64,000 nt of DNA from contig NZ_KB900539.1 of NCBI RefSeq assembly GCF_000378945.1, positions 2,871,234 to 2,935,233 on the forward strand, given 5' to 3'. The stretch is from Methyloversatilis universalis EHg5. GTDB taxonomy: Bacteria; Pseudomonadota; Gammaproteobacteria; Burkholderiales; Rhodocyclaceae. The notes below the pieces were generated by a model. That model did no database searches. It was not told the DNA's origin and saw only the letters and a program-made list of their open reading frames with translations. Each line of letters starts with the position of its first letter. The stretch's first letter is position 1. This document shows, piece by piece, positions 1 through 10,024 of the stretch. Made by a program: the position numbers and the translations under genes.

Positions 1-203
1 TCGGCGCCGTCCAGCGCAGCCGCCCAGTCGGATTCCGCGCGGTCTATCAGGCCCAGTTCGAGCGCTTCACGCTTGCTGTCGGCGCTGCGCCCGACACCGA
101 CCACCTCGCCCACCTGCCCGGCACGGCGCAGCGCCGCGGCGAACGAGCCGCCGATCAGGCCAACACCGACGACGACCAGGCGTCCGATCAGCGGTGCGCT
201 CAC
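1..203 (-). CDS. tyrA: Prephenate/arogenate dehydrogenase, N-terminal part (runs off the left edge)
   Basis: Only the first 67 codons are present. A GTG start at 203 is followed by LVVVGVGLIGGSFAAAL, the glycine-rich Rossmann turn that opens TyrA-family NAD(P)-dependent prephenate dehydrogenases. These make 4-hydroxyphenylpyruvate or tyrosine from prephenate. The GTG overlaps the TGA of hisC (GTGA), so translation is probably coupled to the upstream gene. The position after pheA and hisC in one minus-strand operon fits tyrosine synthesis, because the PheA product competes for the same prephenate. The catalytic domain lies outside the window, so substrate preference (prephenate or arogenate) cannot be judged. 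Confidence 0.85.
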   Translation of the reverse strand, partial: MSAPLIGRLVVVGVGLIGGSFAAALRRAGQVGEVVGVGRSADSKREALELGLIDRAESDWAAALDGA

Positions 204-1297
204 GCCAGTGCCTTCTGCAGCGCTTCGATGAAGCGGGCGTTTTCGGATTCCAGCCCGATCGACACGCGCAGCCACTCGGGCATCGCGTAGCCGGCGATCG
301 GCCGCACGATGACGCCCTGCTGCAGCAGCCGCTGGTTCACCGCCGCGCCGTCACCGGCGCGGAAGGCGATGAAATTGGCGTAGGAACGGATGTAGCCGAT
401 GCCGGCGCCGTCGAAGAAGGCTGACAGCTGTTGCAGGCCTGCCGCGTTCAGTTCGGCCGAACGGCGGACGAAGTCCTGATCGGCCAGCGCCGCCACCGCC
501 GCAGCCAGACCGACACTGGTCACGTTGAAGGGCTGGCGCACACGGTTCAGCAGATCGATCACGTCCGGCTGACCGACGCCGTACCCGACCCGCAGACCCG
601 CCAGTCCGTAGGCCTTCGAGAAGGTGCGCGACACCAGCAGATTCGGGTAGCGCGCCAGCCAGCGCGCGCTGTCGTAGGCCAGCGCGGCCGGAAGGTATTC
701 GCTGTAGGCCTCGTCCAGCACCACCAGTACGTCGCGCGGCACCGAAGCGATGAAGCGTTCGAGCGGGCCGGCTTCGATGAAGGTGCCGGTCGGATTGTTC
801 GGGTTGGCGATGAACACCACGCGCGTGTCGTCGCGGATGGCGGCGCGCATTGCATCCAGATCGCAGCCGAAATCACGGGCCGGCACTTCGATGCCGTCGG
901 CACCGGCGGCCAGCGTCGCCAGCGGATACACCGCGAAGGCGTGCTTCGAATACACCGCACTGCGGCCCGGGCCGAGCAGTGCACGGGCGACCATTTCCAG
1001 CACGTCGTTGGAACCGTTGCCGAGCACGATCTGGTTCATGCCCACATCGTGGTGGCGTGATACCGCCTGCTTCAGTTCGAAGCCGTTGCCGTCCGGATAG
1101 CGCGGCACTTCGGCGATCGCCGCCAGCGCAGCCGCCTTTGCCCGCTCGCTCATGCCCAGCGGATTCTCGTTGGACGCCAGTTTGACGATGCCCGCCTCAT
1201 CCAGCCCCATTTCACGCGCCAGTTCGGAGATCGGCTTGCCCGGCTGGTAGGGAGAGATCGAACGGATGTGCGCCGCGGCGCTGTCGAACACGCTCAT
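200..1297 (-). CDS. hisC: Histidinol-phosphate aminotransferase
   Basis: This 365-residue, class I/II fold PLP aminotransferase converts imidazole acetol phosphate to histidinol phosphate. Visible motifs are SNENPLG (42-48), NPNNPTG (165-171), DEAYSEY (195-201) and SRTFSKAYG (223-231), where Lys228 should form the Schiff base with PLP. It sits between pheA and tyrA with 4-base overlaps on both sides (ATGA with pheA, GTGA with tyrA). HisC-family enzymes in this context often also transaminate aromatic keto acids, so a dual role in phenylalanine/tyrosine formation is a reasonable inference. Length and motifs are normal for the family. Confidence 0.93.
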   Translation of the reverse strand: MSVFDSAAAHIRSISPYQPGKPISELAREMGLDEAGIVKLASNENPLGMSERAKAAALAAIAEVPRYPDGNGFELKQAVSRHHDVGMNQIVLGNGSNDVLEMVARALLGPGRSAVYSKHAFAVYPLATLAAGADGIEVPARDFGCDLDAMRAAIRDDTRVVFIANPNNPTGTFIEAGPLERFIASVPRDVLVVLDEAYSEYLPAALAYDSARWLARYPNLLVSRTFSKAYGLAGLRVGYGVGQPDVIDLLNRVRQPFNVTSVGLAAAVAALADQDFVRRSAELNAAGLQQLSAFFDGAGIGYIRSYANFIAFRAGDGAAVNQRLLQQGVIVRPIAGYAMPEWLRVSIGLESENARFIEALQKALA

Positions 1298-2391
1298 GAG
1301 TTGTTCACCGAAACGGGGTAGGAACCGAGCACCTTGAGCGAACCGGCCTCGGCGCGAATGCGCGCCAGTGCGCGCGCCACCGCCGGATCACTCTGGTGAC
1401 CTTCGACGTCTACATAGAACACGTACTGCCAGCCCCCGCTGCCGAAGCCGCGCACCGGCCGCGACTGCAGTTTGGTCATGCTCACGCCCTCTTCCGACAG
1501 CGGCTGCAGCAGACTCACCACCGCGCCGGCCTTGTTCTGCACAGTGAAGATGATCGACGTCTTGTCGCGACCGGACGGACCGGCATCGTGCTCGCCCAGC
1601 ACCAGGAAGCGGGTGGTGTTGGCCGGGTCATCCTCGATGTTGGCGGCGAGGATTTTCAGGCCGTAGGCGTCGGCGGCCGCCTGCCCGGCAATCGCCGCGG
1701 CACGTTCCTCTTCCGATGCGCGGATGGCCGCCTCGGCATTGCTGGCGACGGCCACCACCGGCACGCCGGGCAGATTGCGGTTCAGCCATTCGTGACACTG
1801 CGCCAGCGATTGCGCGTGCGAATACACGCAGCGGATCTCGTTCAGCGGCGTGTCGCGCGTCATCAGGTTCTGCTCGACCCGCAGCATCACCTCGCCACAC
1901 AGCATCTGGGTGGTGCTGAGCAGCATGTCCAGCGTGCGGCCGACCGCGCCCTCGGTCGAATTCTCGACCGGCACCACGCCGTAGGACGCGTTGCCCGATT
2001 CCACCGCGCGGAACACCTCGTCTATCGTGGACAGCGGCTGGAAGGTGGGCGCCGAACCGAAATGGCGACGGGCGGCGCTTTCCGAAAAGGTGCCGATCGG
2101 ACCGAGGAAGGCCACGGTCAGCGGCTGTTCCAGCGCCAGACAGGCGGACATGATTTCGCGGAACACCGTCTTCACCGCCTGCGGCGGCAGCGGCCCCGGA
2201 TTGTCGTCAGCAAGGCGACGCAGCACCTGGGCTTCGCGCTCCGGGCGGTAAATGTTGCCCTGCTTGATTTCGCCGATCCGGTGGGCATGGCGCGCGCGCT
2301 CGGAAATGAGCTGCAGCACCTGCGTGTCGATCGCATCGATGGCGTCGCGCAGTTTCAGAAGTTCGTCGTTCGGGCTCGGGTCGGTGGACAT
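1294..2391 (-). CDS. pheA: Bifunctional chorismate mutase / prephenate dehydratase (P-protein)
   Basis: The 365-residue protein has three parts: an AroQ chorismate mutase helical bundle (about 8-90), a prephenate dehydratase domain (about 92-272) with the catalytic TTRF at 259-262, and a C-terminal ACT regulatory domain (about 278-360). The ACT phenylalanine-binding motif reads QSRP at 309-312 instead of the common ESRP. It converts chorismate through prephenate to phenylpyruvate, and phenylalanine feedback through ACT is expected from family knowledge. It starts 3 bases after the serC stop and overlaps hisC by 4 bases, so the genes are one transcription unit. Confidence 0.95.
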   Translation of the reverse strand: MSTDPSPNDELLKLRDAIDAIDTQVLQLISERARHAHRIGEIKQGNIYRPEREAQVLRRLADDNPGPLPPQAVKTVFREIMSACLALEQPLTVAFLGPIGTFSESAARRHFGSAPTFQPLSTIDEVFRAVESGNASYGVVPVENSTEGAVGRTLDMLLSTTQMLCGEVMLRVEQNLMTRDTPLNEIRCVYSHAQSLAQCHEWLNRNLPGVPVVAVASNAEAAIRASEEERAAAIAGQAAADAYGLKILAANIEDDPANTTRFLVLGEHDAGPSGRDKTSIIFTVQNKAGAVVSLLQPLSEEGVSMTKLQSRPVRGFGSGGWQYVFYVDVEGHQSDPAVARALARIRAEAGSLKVLGSYPVSVNNS

Positions 2392-2394
2392 CGT

Positions 2395-3480
2395 TCAACC
2401 GTTCTTGCGTTCAAATTCAGTCATGTAGTCGGCCAGCGCCTGGGCACCGGCCAGCGGCATCGCGTTGTAAAGCGAGGCGCGCATGCCGCCAGTGGCGCGG
2501 TGACCTTTCAGGTTCAGCAGGCCGCGCCGGCGGGCACCATCGAGGAAGCGCTGTTCCAGGCGCGGTTCGCGCAGGAAGAAAGGCACATTCATGCGCGAGC
2601 GCGATGCCGGCTGTATGCGGTTGATGTAGAGCGAGGAGGCGTCGATCGCAGCGTAGATCTTCTGCGCCTTCTCCACGCCGAAGCGGGCCATTTCCGCCAC
2701 GCCCCCTGCCTTGCGGACATGCTCGAATACCAGGCCAGCCACCCAGATCGCGAACGCTGCCGGCGTGTTGTACATCGAATCCCATTCGACGTGCCGCGCG
2801 TACTTCATCACCGAGGGCACGCCCGCACGCACTCGCCCCAGCAGATCGTCGCGCACGATGACGATGGCCAGTCCGGCCGGGCCGATGTTCTTTTGCGCGC
2901 CAGCGTAGATCAGGCCGTAGCGCGCCACGTCGATCGGTCGTGACAGGATGTTGGACGACATGTCGGCCACCAGCGGCACGCTGCCGGTGTCCGGATCGCC
3001 GTCGAATTCGACGCCGCCTATCGTTTCGTTGCTGCAGATGTGCACATAGGCCGCAGCCGGATCAAGCTGCCAGCCCGCGCGGTCAGGCACGCGGTCGAAT
3101 TCGCTGTCGGCTGCGCTGGCGGCGATGCGCACATTTACCAGCGCGCTCGCTTCGGCCATCGCCTTGTCCGACCAGTAGCCGGTGTGGATGTAGTCAGCGC
3201 TCTCGCCCGGCTGCGCGAGATTGAGCGGCACCATCGCGAAATGCGGCGTCGCGCCGCCGTGCAGGAACAGGATGTGATGCGACTCCGGCACTGCAAGCAG
3301 CGCGCGCAGATCGGCCTTGGCGCGGGCGAGGATGTCGGCGAAATGCTCACTCCGGTGGCCGAGCTCCATCGCCGAATAGCCTTCGCCGCGGAAGTCCTGC
3401 CACTCACGCGCGACGCGTTCGATCACCGCGTCCGGCATCATGGCCGGACCGGCTCCGAAGTTGTACGCGCGCTCACCCAT
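2395..3480 (-). CDS. serC: Phosphoserine aminotransferase
   Basis: This 361-residue class V aminotransferase makes 3-phosphoserine from 3-phosphohydroxypyruvate and also serves pyridoxal phosphate synthesis. The N-terminus YNFGAGPAMMP is diagnostic, and Lys197 in GAQKNIGPAG is the PLP-binding lysine. HGGAT (74-78) contributes to the phosphate pocket. Length is typical of bacterial SerC. It lies 8 bases downstream of gyrA and 3 bases upstream of pheA. The gyrA-serC-pheA-hisC-tyrA order is a common betaproteobacterial arrangement that couples serine and aromatic amino acid synthesis. Confidence 0.95.
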   Translation of the reverse strand: MGERAYNFGAGPAMMPDAVIERVAREWQDFRGEGYSAMELGHRSEHFADILARAKADLRALLAVPESHHILFLHGGATPHFAMVPLNLAQPGESADYIHTGYWSDKAMAEASALVNVRIAASAADSEFDRVPDRAGWQLDPAAAYVHICSNETIGGVEFDGDPDTGSVPLVADMSSNILSRPIDVARYGLIYAGAQKNIGPAGLAIVIVRDDLLGRVRAGVPSVMKYARHVEWDSMYNTPAAFAIWVAGLVFEHVRKAGGVAEMARFGVEKAQKIYAAIDASSLYINRIQPASRSRMNVPFFLREPRLEQRFLDGARRRGLLNLKGHRATGGMRASLYNAMPLAGAQALADYMTEFERKNG

Positions 3481-3488
3481 GGGCCGCC

Positions 3489-6107
3489 TTATGCCTCGCC
3501 GCCGTCCTCGCCCTCGGCATCCACCTCGCCGCCGGCGTCCTGCTCGCCCTCCTGCTCCAGATCCTGTTCGCTGTCGCTCTCGATCACCTTTTCAAGACCG
3601 GCCAGACGGGTACCGTCATCCAGATTGATCAGCGTCACGCCCTGGGTGGACCTGCCCATTTCGCGGATATCCGCGACGCGGGTGCGGATGAGCACGCCAC
3701 CAGTCGAAATGAGCATGATTTCGTCGGTGGTTTCCACCAGCACCGCGCCGACCACGCCGCCATTGCGCTCGCTGGTCTGGATGGCGATCACACCCTTGGT
3801 GCCGCGGCCGTGCTTCGGATATTCGGTAACACGGGTGCGCTTGCCGAAGCCGTTTTCGGTCGCGGTCAGCACGCTCAGTTCGTCGTTCTTGGACACCAGC
3901 ATGCAGATCACGCTCTGGCCGTCTTCCAGCATCATGCCGCGCACGCCGCGGGCGGTACGGCCCATCGGCCGCACGTCCGCCTCGGCGAAGCGCACCGCCT
4001 TGCCGGCGTCGGAGAACAGCATGATGTCGTCCGAGCCGTCGGTAATGGCCACGCCGATCAGCGCGTCGCCTTCGTCCAGATCGACCGCGATGATGCCGGC
4101 CTTGCGCGGGTTGCTGAAATCGGTAAGCGGCGTCTTCTTGACCGTGCCGCGACCGGTGGACATGAAGATGTAGTGGTTCTCGTCGAACTCCTTCACCGGC
4201 AGCACCGCAGTGATCTTCTCGCCATCGAGCAGCGGGAACAGATTCACGATGGGCTTGCCGCGCGAGTTGCGCGAACCTTCCGGCACTTCATACACCTTGA
4301 GCCAGTACACGCGGCCGCGGTTCGAGAAGCACAGGATGTAGTCGTGGGTGTTGGCGACGAACAGCTGGTCGACGAAATCGTCGTCCTTCACCGCCGCCGC
4401 CTGCTTGCCACGGCCGCCGCGCTTCTGCGAGCGGTAGTCGGCCAGCGGCTGACGCTTGAAGTAGCCGCCGTGCGACAGCGTGACCACCATGTCCTGCTGG
4501 GCGATCAGGTCCTCGATGCCGAGGTCCTGGGTGTGCACGATGATTTCCGACTTGCGCGCGTCGCCGAACTGTTCGCGGATCTGGCGCATTTCGTCGGAAA
4601 TGATCTGGTTGATCCGCTCCGGGCGGGCCAGGATGTCGAGCAGGTCGATGATCTGCTCGATCACTTCCCGGTACTCGGCGGTGATCTTTTCCTGCTCCAG
4701 CCCGGTCAGGCGGGCCAGCTGCATGTCGAGAATGGCCTTGGCCTGCACGTCCGACATGCGGTAGCCGTCAGCGAACGAACCGAAGGCCGGGTCCAGTCCG
4801 TCCGGACGGAAGCCGTCGGCGCCGGCGCGGGTCAGCATCTGTTCGACCAGCGTAGACGTCCACACCCGCGCCATCAGCGCGGTCTGCGCTTCCGAGCGCG
4901 ACGGCGACGCCTTGATCAGCGCGATGATTTCGTCGATGTTGGACAGCGCGACCGCCAGACCTTCCAGCACGTGGCCGCGTTCGCGCGCCTTGCGCAGCTC
5001 GTACACGGTGCGGCGGGTGATCACCTCGCGCCGGTGCGACAGGAAGCAGCCCAGCATGTCGCGCAGGTTGAGCAGGCGCGGGCGGCCGTCGACCAGCGCC
5101 ACCATATTCATGCCGAAGGTGTCCTGCAGCTGCGTCAGCTTGTACAGATTGTTCAGGATGACTTCCGGCACTTCGCCGCGCTTCAGCTCGACCACCACGC
5201 GCATGCCCGACTTGTCGGACTCGTCGCGGATGTCGGAAATGCCTTCGACCTTCTTGTCATTCACCAGCTCGGCGATGCGCTCGAGCAGGGTTTTCTTGTT
5301 CACCTGGTAGGGCAGCTCGTCGACGATGATGGCCTGACGGTTGCCGCGGTCGATGTCCTCGAAGTGGGTGCGCGCACGCATCACGACGCGGCCGCGGCCG
5401 GTCAGATAGCCTTCGCGCACGCCGGACAGGCCGTAGATGAGGCCGCTGGTCGGGAAGTCCGGCGCCTGAACGATGTCGATCAGCGTCTCGATCGGCGTGT
5501 CCGGCTCGGCCAGCAGCAGCTGGCAGGCGTCAAGCACTTCGGCCAGGTTGTGCGGCGGAATGTTGGTGGCCATGCCGACCGCGATGCCCGCGCTGCCGTT
5601 GATCAGCAGATTCGGTATGCGGCTGGGCAGCACCAGCGGCTCCTGCTCCTTGCCGTCGTAGTTCGGCCCGAAATCGACGGTTTCCTTGTCGATGTCGGCC
5701 AGCAGTTCGGCCGCGATCTTGTCCAGACGGCACTCGGTGTAACGCATCGCCGCGGCGTTGTCGCCGTCGACCGAACCGAAGTTGCCCTGGCCGTCGATCA
5801 GCGTGTAGCGCAGCGAGAAGTCCTGCGCCATCCGCACCAGCGTGTCGTAGATCGCCGAGTCGCCGTGCGGGTGGTACTTACCCATCACGTCACCGACCAC
5901 GCGCGCACACTTCACGTACGGGCGGCTGTGGGTGATGTTCGCCTCGTGCATCGCGAACAGCACACGCCTGTGCACCGGTTTCAGGCCGTCGCGCACATCG
6001 GGCAGCGCACGGCCGACGATCACGCTCATCGCGTAATCAAGGTAGGAGTGCCGCATCTCGTCTTCGAGCGAAATGGGCAGCGTTTCCTTGGCAAAAGATG
6101 TGGTCAT
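3489..6107 (-). CDS. gyrA: DNA gyrase subunit A
   Basis: The 872-residue protein is the breakage-reunion subunit that introduces negative supercoils with GyrB. The catalytic tyrosine is Tyr123 in MRYTECR. The quinolone-resistance region reads HGDSAIYDT, with Ser84 and Asp88 both in the fluoroquinolone-sensitive state. QKRGGRGKQ is the GyrA box that lets the C-terminal beta-pinwheel wrap DNA. The last 35 or so residues are very acidic, which is common in gyrase A and can tune supercoiling. It heads the minus-strand operon with serC only 8 bases downstream. The upstream 176 bases are shared with the divergent amidohydrolase gene. Confidence 0.97.
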   Translation of the reverse strand: MTTSFAKETLPISLEDEMRHSYLDYAMSVIVGRALPDVRDGLKPVHRRVLFAMHEANITHSRPYVKCARVVGDVMGKYHPHGDSAIYDTLVRMAQDFSLRYTLIDGQGNFGSVDGDNAAAMRYTECRLDKIAAELLADIDKETVDFGPNYDGKEQEPLVLPSRIPNLLINGSAGIAVGMATNIPPHNLAEVLDACQLLLAEPDTPIETLIDIVQAPDFPTSGLIYGLSGVREGYLTGRGRVVMRARTHFEDIDRGNRQAIIVDELPYQVNKKTLLERIAELVNDKKVEGISDIRDESDKSGMRVVVELKRGEVPEVILNNLYKLTQLQDTFGMNMVALVDGRPRLLNLRDMLGCFLSHRREVITRRTVYELRKARERGHVLEGLAVALSNIDEIIALIKASPSRSEAQTALMARVWTSTLVEQMLTRAGADGFRPDGLDPAFGSFADGYRMSDVQAKAILDMQLARLTGLEQEKITAEYREVIEQIIDLLDILARPERINQIISDEMRQIREQFGDARKSEIIVHTQDLGIEDLIAQQDMVVTLSHGGYFKRQPLADYRSQKRGGRGKQAAAVKDDDFVDQLFVANTHDYILCFSNRGRVYWLKVYEVPEGSRNSRGKPIVNLFPLLDGEKITAVLPVKEFDENHYIFMSTGRGTVKKTPLTDFSNPRKAGIIAVDLDEGDALIGVAITDGSDDIMLFSDAGKAVRFAEADVRPMGRTARGVRGMMLEDGQSVICMLVSKNDELSVLTATENGFGKRTRVTEYPKHGRGTKGVIAIQTSERNGGVVGAVLVETTDEIMLISTGGVLIRTRVADIREMGRSTQGVTLINLDDGTRLAGLEKVIESDSEQDLEQEGEQDAGGEVDAEGEDGGEA

Positions 6108-6161
6108 CGGGGGATAGGACGGACGTCGGCTGTATGTTGGAGTGAACCCGGTCTGCGAACG

Positions 6162-6183
6162 CCGGTTTGTTCAGCCAAACCGG
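6162..6183. other. Perfect inverted repeat in the gyrA leader
   Basis: CCGGTTTG (6162-6169) and CAAACCGG (6176-6183) are perfect 8-base arms around a 6-base loop, 55 bases upstream of the gyrA start within the divergent gyrA/amidohydrolase intergenic region. It could be a 5' UTR hairpin of gyrA mRNA or a protein-binding palindrome. There is no T-tract to make it a convincing terminator. Confidence 0.4.
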
Positions 6184-6283
6184 GAGTTTAACATGCAGCC
6201 GTATGCCGTTCCGGGTCACAGCACCGGCGGCCGACCGACTACACTGCGCAGCCCTGCTCATCGCGCCATAGACCCACCCTGCC

Positions 6284-7615
6284 ATGCACGCCCCTGTCAC
6301 GCCGATCGACATCGACCTGCTGATCGAAGCACGCTGGATCATTCCGGTCGAACCGGCCGGCCAGGTGCTCGAGCACCATGCGGTCGCGATACGCAACGGA
6401 CGCATCCTCGACCTGCTGCCGTCGGATCAGGCGCGCCAGCGCTACCGCCCGCAGATGCTGCGTACGCTGGGCGAGCACGTGCTCATTCCCGGTCTGGTCA
6501 ATCTGCACGCACACGCCGCGATGAACCTGCTGCGCGGCTACGCCGACGACCTGCCTCTGATGCGCTGGCTCACCGAAAGGATCTGGCCGGCCGAACAGAA
6601 ACACGTAAGCCACGACTTCGTGCGCGACGGCACGCTGCTGGCCTGCGCCGAAATGCTGCGCGGTGGCGTGACCACCTTCAGCGACATGTACTTCTTCCCG
6701 GACGCCGCCGCCGAAGCGGCGCTGGAAGCCGGCATACGCGCTGCGCTGGGTGTCGTCGTGCTGGAGTTCCCGAGCGCCTGGGCCAGCGACGCCGACCAGT
6801 ACCTGAGCAAGGGACTGGCGGTGCGCGACCGCTTCAAGCACGAACCCCTGCTGCATTTCACGCTCGCGCCACACGCGCCCTACACGGTGTCGGATGGCAC
6901 TTTCGAGCGCATCCGTACGCTGGCCGAACAGCTGTCGCTGCCCATCCACATGCACGTGCATGAAACCCGCGACGAAATCGAACGCAGCCTGAGCGAACAT
7001 GGTGTGCGCCCGCTGGAACGCCTGCACCGTCTCGGCCTGGTCGGGCCGGAGCTGATCGCGGTACACGCGATACATCTGGACGACGCGGACATCGCACTGC
7101 TGGCCCGCCAGGGTGCCAGCGTCGCCCACTGCCCGACGTCGAACATGAAACTGGCCAGCGGCGCCAGCCCGATGTCCGCCCTGCTGGCCGCCGGCGTGAA
7201 TACCGGCCTGGGCAGCGACGGCGTGGCCAGCAACAATCGCCTCGACCTGTTCCAGGAAATGCGGCACGCAGGTCTGATGGCCAAACTGACCAGCGGCGAT
7301 GCGGCCGCCCTTCCGGCCGACCGGCTATTGCACATGGCAACGCTCGGCGGCGCGCGTGCGCTGGGCATCGAACACGAAACCGGATCAATCCGTCCCGGAA
7401 AGAGCGCGGACCTGTGCGCCATCAGCCTTGATGAGGCGGAAACCCGCCCGTGCTATTCGCCACTTTCCCACCTTGTATATGCTGCCGGCCGGGAACACGT
7501 GACCGATGTTTGGGTCGCAGGTACAGCGCGCGTAGCGCAGGGGAATTTGTTGCACCTGCACAACAATGATTTGAAGGCGCGCGCGCGCCTGTGGCAAAAT
7601 CAGGTGGCTCTATAA
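6284..7615 (+). CDS. TRZ/ATZ-family metal-dependent amidohydrolase (MTA/SAH deaminase-like)
   Basis: The 443-residue protein is an amidohydrolase-superfamily TIM-barrel enzyme. Metal ligands are visible as HAH (75-77) in LVNLHAHAAMN and in HVHETRDEIE, and GVASNNRLDLFQEMR carries the late motif of this subgroup. Related enzymes deaminate 5'-methylthioadenosine, S-adenosylhomocysteine or similar purine/triazine amines. Its place next to the SAM-dependent methyltransferase gene ubiG makes SAH handling a sensible inference. Exact substrate cannot be read from sequence. The chosen ATG gives the standard N-terminal beta-sandwich beginning IDLLIEARWIIPVEP. The gene is divergent from gyrA. Confidence 0.82.
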   Translation: MHAPVTPIDIDLLIEARWIIPVEPAGQVLEHHAVAIRNGRILDLLPSDQARQRYRPQMLRTLGEHVLIPGLVNLHAHAAMNLLRGYADDLPLMRWLTERIWPAEQKHVSHDFVRDGTLLACAEMLRGGVTTFSDMYFFPDAAAEAALEAGIRAALGVVVLEFPSAWASDADQYLSKGLAVRDRFKHEPLLHFTLAPHAPYTVSDGTFERIRTLAEQLSLPIHMHVHETRDEIERSLSEHGVRPLERLHRLGLVGPELIAVHAIHLDDADIALLARQGASVAHCPTSNMKLASGASPMSALLAAGVNTGLGSDGVASNNRLDLFQEMRHAGLMAKLTSGDAAALPADRLLHMATLGGARALGIEHETGSIRPGKSADLCAISLDEAETRPCYSPLSHLVYAAGREHVTDVWVAGTARVAQGNLLHLHNNDLKARARLWQNQVAL

Positions 7616-7755
7616 CGGCTTGCGGCTCTTATTTTCTGGATTGCCGCCCGGCATATCCGCAGTTCAATGCGGGTTTGCCGCCAGTTTTGCCTGTCAGGTC
7701 CAAGGCAGGCGGGCAGGCCGGTTGACAACCGCTTCAAGTTTCATAAGAGGGGATC

Positions 7756-8505
7756 ATGCTCAAACAACTGACGCAAAAACCGCTGCTCATCGCCCTGCTG
7801 GCCGCCACGGCCGGTTTCGCTTCCTCCACCGCCTCGGCCATCGAAGACATCAAGGTCGATCCGAAACTGAAGGCACACATTCCCTACGTGATCGACGCCC
7901 GCGGCGTGGTCGCCCGCAGCGCCACCGGCCTGTGCTGGAGAACCGGTTACTGGACCCCGGCCTACGCCGCGTCGGTGCCGGAAGTCGGCTGCGCCTGCGA
8001 CAAGGACCTGCTGCCGAAGGACGTGTGCGAAAAGCCGGCTCCGGCTGCCGCCCCGGCTCCGAAGGCTGAACAGCCCGCCGCTCCGGCCGCCGCTCCGGCT
8101 CCGAAGCCCGCCGCACAGAAGATCACCCTGTCGGCCGACGCCCTGTTCGACTTCGACAAGGCCACCCTGCGTCCGGAAGGAAAGTCCAAGATCGACGAAG
8201 CGGTCAGCAAGCTCAGCTCGATCGACCTGGAAGTAATCATCGCCGTTGGCCACGCCGACCGCATCGGCAAGGACAAGTACAACCAGACCCTGTCGGAAAA
8301 GCGTGCTGCCGCCGTCAAGGATTACCTGGTGAGCAAGGGCGTTGAAGCCAACCGCGTGTACACCGAAGGCAAGGGCGAAACCCAGCCGGTGACCGGCGAC
8401 AGCTGCAAGAAGCTGGGCAAGGATCACCGCAGCAACAAGAAGCTGGTGGATTGCCTGCAGCCGGACCGCCGCGTGGAAATCGAGATCATCGGCACCCAGA
8501 AGTAA
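7756..8505 (+). CDS. OmpA-family outer membrane/periplasmic protein without a beta-barrel
   Basis: The 249-residue protein starts with a clear signal peptide ending TASA at about residue 29. A short cysteine-containing region follows (CWRTGYW, GCACDKD), then an Ala/Pro-rich linker (about 95-118), then an OmpA/MotB peptidoglycan-binding domain (about 120-245) with the hallmark KYNQTLSEKRAAAVKDYL. The 8-strand barrel of true OmpA is absent, so it probably tethers the envelope to peptidoglycan. AGAGGGG at 7746-7752 is a strong ribosome binding site for the ATG. Transcription ends at the hairpin at 8526. The four cysteines of the N-terminal region may form disulfides in the periplasm. Confidence 0.88.
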   Translation: MLKQLTQKPLLIALLAATAGFASSTASAIEDIKVDPKLKAHIPYVIDARGVVARSATGLCWRTGYWTPAYAASVPEVGCACDKDLLPKDVCEKPAPAAAPAPKAEQPAAPAAAPAPKPAAQKITLSADALFDFDKATLRPEGKSKIDEAVSKLSSIDLEVIIAVGHADRIGKDKYNQTLSEKRAAAVKDYLVSKGVEANRVYTEGKGETQPVTGDSCKKLGKDHRSNKKLVDCLQPDRRVEIEIIGTQK

Positions 8506-8525
8506 TCGGGTTCCCCGGTCTCACG

Positions 8526-8556
8526 AAAAGCCCTGCACACGTGCAGGGCTTTTTTT
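8526..8556 (+). terminator. Rho-independent terminator after the OmpA-family gene
   Basis: AAAAGCCCTGCAC (8526-8538) and GTGCAGGGCTTTT (8541-8553) form a perfect 13-base stem closing directly into a run of seven T residues (8550-8556). This is one of the clearest terminators in the window. Confidence 0.93.
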
Positions 8557-8633
8557 CGCCCTGGCTCCGGCCGAAGGCTTAACATTCTGCCCTTTCCGGG
8601 AAACCCCGCCCCGCACAGGACTGTCTTCCGCAC

Positions 8634-9341
8634 ATGACCACACATCTGAATGCCGACCCGCTCGAACTGGAAAAATTTTCCGAGCTGGCCCACCGCTGGT
8701 GGGATCCGGAATCGGAATTCAAGCCGCTGCACGACATCAATCCGCTGCGCCTCGACTGGATAGACCGCTGCGTCGGCCTGGCCGACAAACGGGTGCTGGA
8801 CGTGGGTTGCGGCGGCGGCATCCTGGCTGAAAGCATGGCGGTACGCGGCGCCACGGTGACCGGCATCGACCTCGGAGAAAAGGCGCTTTCGGTGGCGCGG
8901 CTGCATCTGCTGGAAAGCGGACAGAAGGCGGAATACCTTCTGCAGTCGGCGGAAGACCACGCTGCCGCACGCCCCGGTCAGTACGACGTGGTCACCTGCA
9001 TGGAAATGCTGGAACACGTGCCGGACCCGACCAGCATCGTACGGGCCTGCGCCACGCTGGTCCGGCCCGGCGGCACCGTGTTCTTTTCCACGCTGAACCG
9101 CAATCCGAAGTCCTGGCTGTTCGCGGTCGTCGGGGCGGAATACTTGCTGCGTCTGCTGCCGCGCGGCACTCATGAATACGAAAAAATGATCAAACCGTCC
9201 GAACTGGCGCGCGACGCGCGAGCGGTGGGCCTGCGTGAAGCGGAATTGCTGGGCATGAGCTACAACCCGCTCACCAAGGTGTATTCGCTCGGCCGCGACA
9301 CTGCGGTCAATTACCTGATGCGGTGCGTGCGCGATGAGTGA
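8634..9341 (+). CDS. ubiG: Ubiquinone biosynthesis O-methyltransferase
   Basis: The 235-residue class I SAM-dependent methyltransferase performs both O-methylations of the ubiquinone ring. [13 protein letters not shown] (about 53-65) is the SAM-binding motif [30 protein letters not shown] (in part) is the N-terminal signature of UbiG, and TLNRNPKSW is the conserved late motif. The gene overlaps gph by 8 bases, so the two are co-translated. The ubiG-gph pair is common in proteobacteria. Confidence 0.95.
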   Translation: MTTHLNADPLELEKFSELAHRWWDPESEFKPLHDINPLRLDWIDRCVGLADKRVLDVGCGGGILAESMAVRGATVTGIDLGEKALSVARLHLLESGQKAEYLLQSAEDHAAARPGQYDVVTCMEMLEHVPDPTSIVRACATLVRPGGTVFFSTLNRNPKSWLFAVVGAEYLLRLLPRGTHEYEKMIKPSELARDARAVGLREAELLGMSYNPLTKVYSLGRDTAVNYLMRCVRDE

Positions 9342-9993
9342 AGTGCACATACGCGGCGTGCTGTTCGACCTCGACGGCACGCTGGCCGACACCGCCCCCG
9401 ATCTGGGCGGCGCGCTGAATCGGCTGCGGCTGGAACAGGGACTGGACGAACTGCCGGCTGAAACGCTGCGGCCGCACACCTCGGCCGGCGCACGCGGGCT
9501 GATCGGCGCCGGCTTCGGCATCACGCCGGACGACCCGCGCTACGCGGCGCTGGCAGAACGCTTCCTGGCGCTGTACGAATCGGCGCTGTGCGTCGACACA
9601 AGGCTGTTCGACGGCATGGGCGAAGTGCTCACCCGACTCGAGCAGGCGGGCATCCCCTGGGGCGTGGTGACCAACAAGGCGGCGCGCTTCACCGTGCCGC
9701 TGATGCGCGAACTCGGGCTGCATGAGCGGGCGACCAGCATCGTCAGTGGCGACAGCGTTCCGGTACCGAAGCCGGATCCGGCCGGACTGAAGCTTGCGGC
9801 GTCAGAACTGGGCGTCGACGCCGCGATCTGCCTGTATGTCGGCGACGACGAACGCGACATACAGGCAGCGCAGGCCGCAGGCATGCCTTCGGTGGCCGCC
9901 GCCTTCGGCTATCTCGGCTGCGCCCGGCACCACAGCGAATGGGGCGCCGACCACACCATCCACCACCCGCTGGAACTTCTGACCCTCTTGTAA
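9334..9993 (+). CDS. gph: Phosphoglycolate phosphatase (HAD superfamily)
   Basis: The 219-residue HAD hydrolase dephosphorylates 2-phosphoglycolate arising from DNA repair or oxygenase activity. [10 protein letters not shown] (11-20) gives the nucleophile Asp12 and the acid/base Asp14. VVTNKAARF is motif II, KPDPAGL supplies the motif III lysine, and [11 protein letters not shown] is motif IV with the Mg-binding aspartates. An alternative role as a related sugar-phosphate or MurNAc-6-P phosphatase cannot be excluded from sequence, but the ubiG neighbourhood supports Gph. The ATG lies inside the ubiG 3' end. Confidence 0.88.
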   Translation: MSEVHIRGVLFDLDGTLADTAPDLGGALNRLRLEQGLDELPAETLRPHTSAGARGLIGAGFGITPDDPRYAALAERFLALYESALCVDTRLFDGMGEVLTRLEQAGIPWGVVTNKAARFTVPLMRELGLHERATSIVSGDSVPVPKPDPAGLKLAASELGVDAAICLYVGDDERDIQAAQAAGMPSVAAAFGYLGCARHHSEWGADHTIHHPLELLTLL

Positions 9994-10024
9994 TCGGTCA
10001 AGGTGATACCATCTACCGCTGACT

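Noticed and set aside
3489-3600. Acidic C-terminal tail of GyrA as an unusual fusion
   Set aside because: Acidic tails are widespread in bacterial GyrA, so this is ordinary variation.
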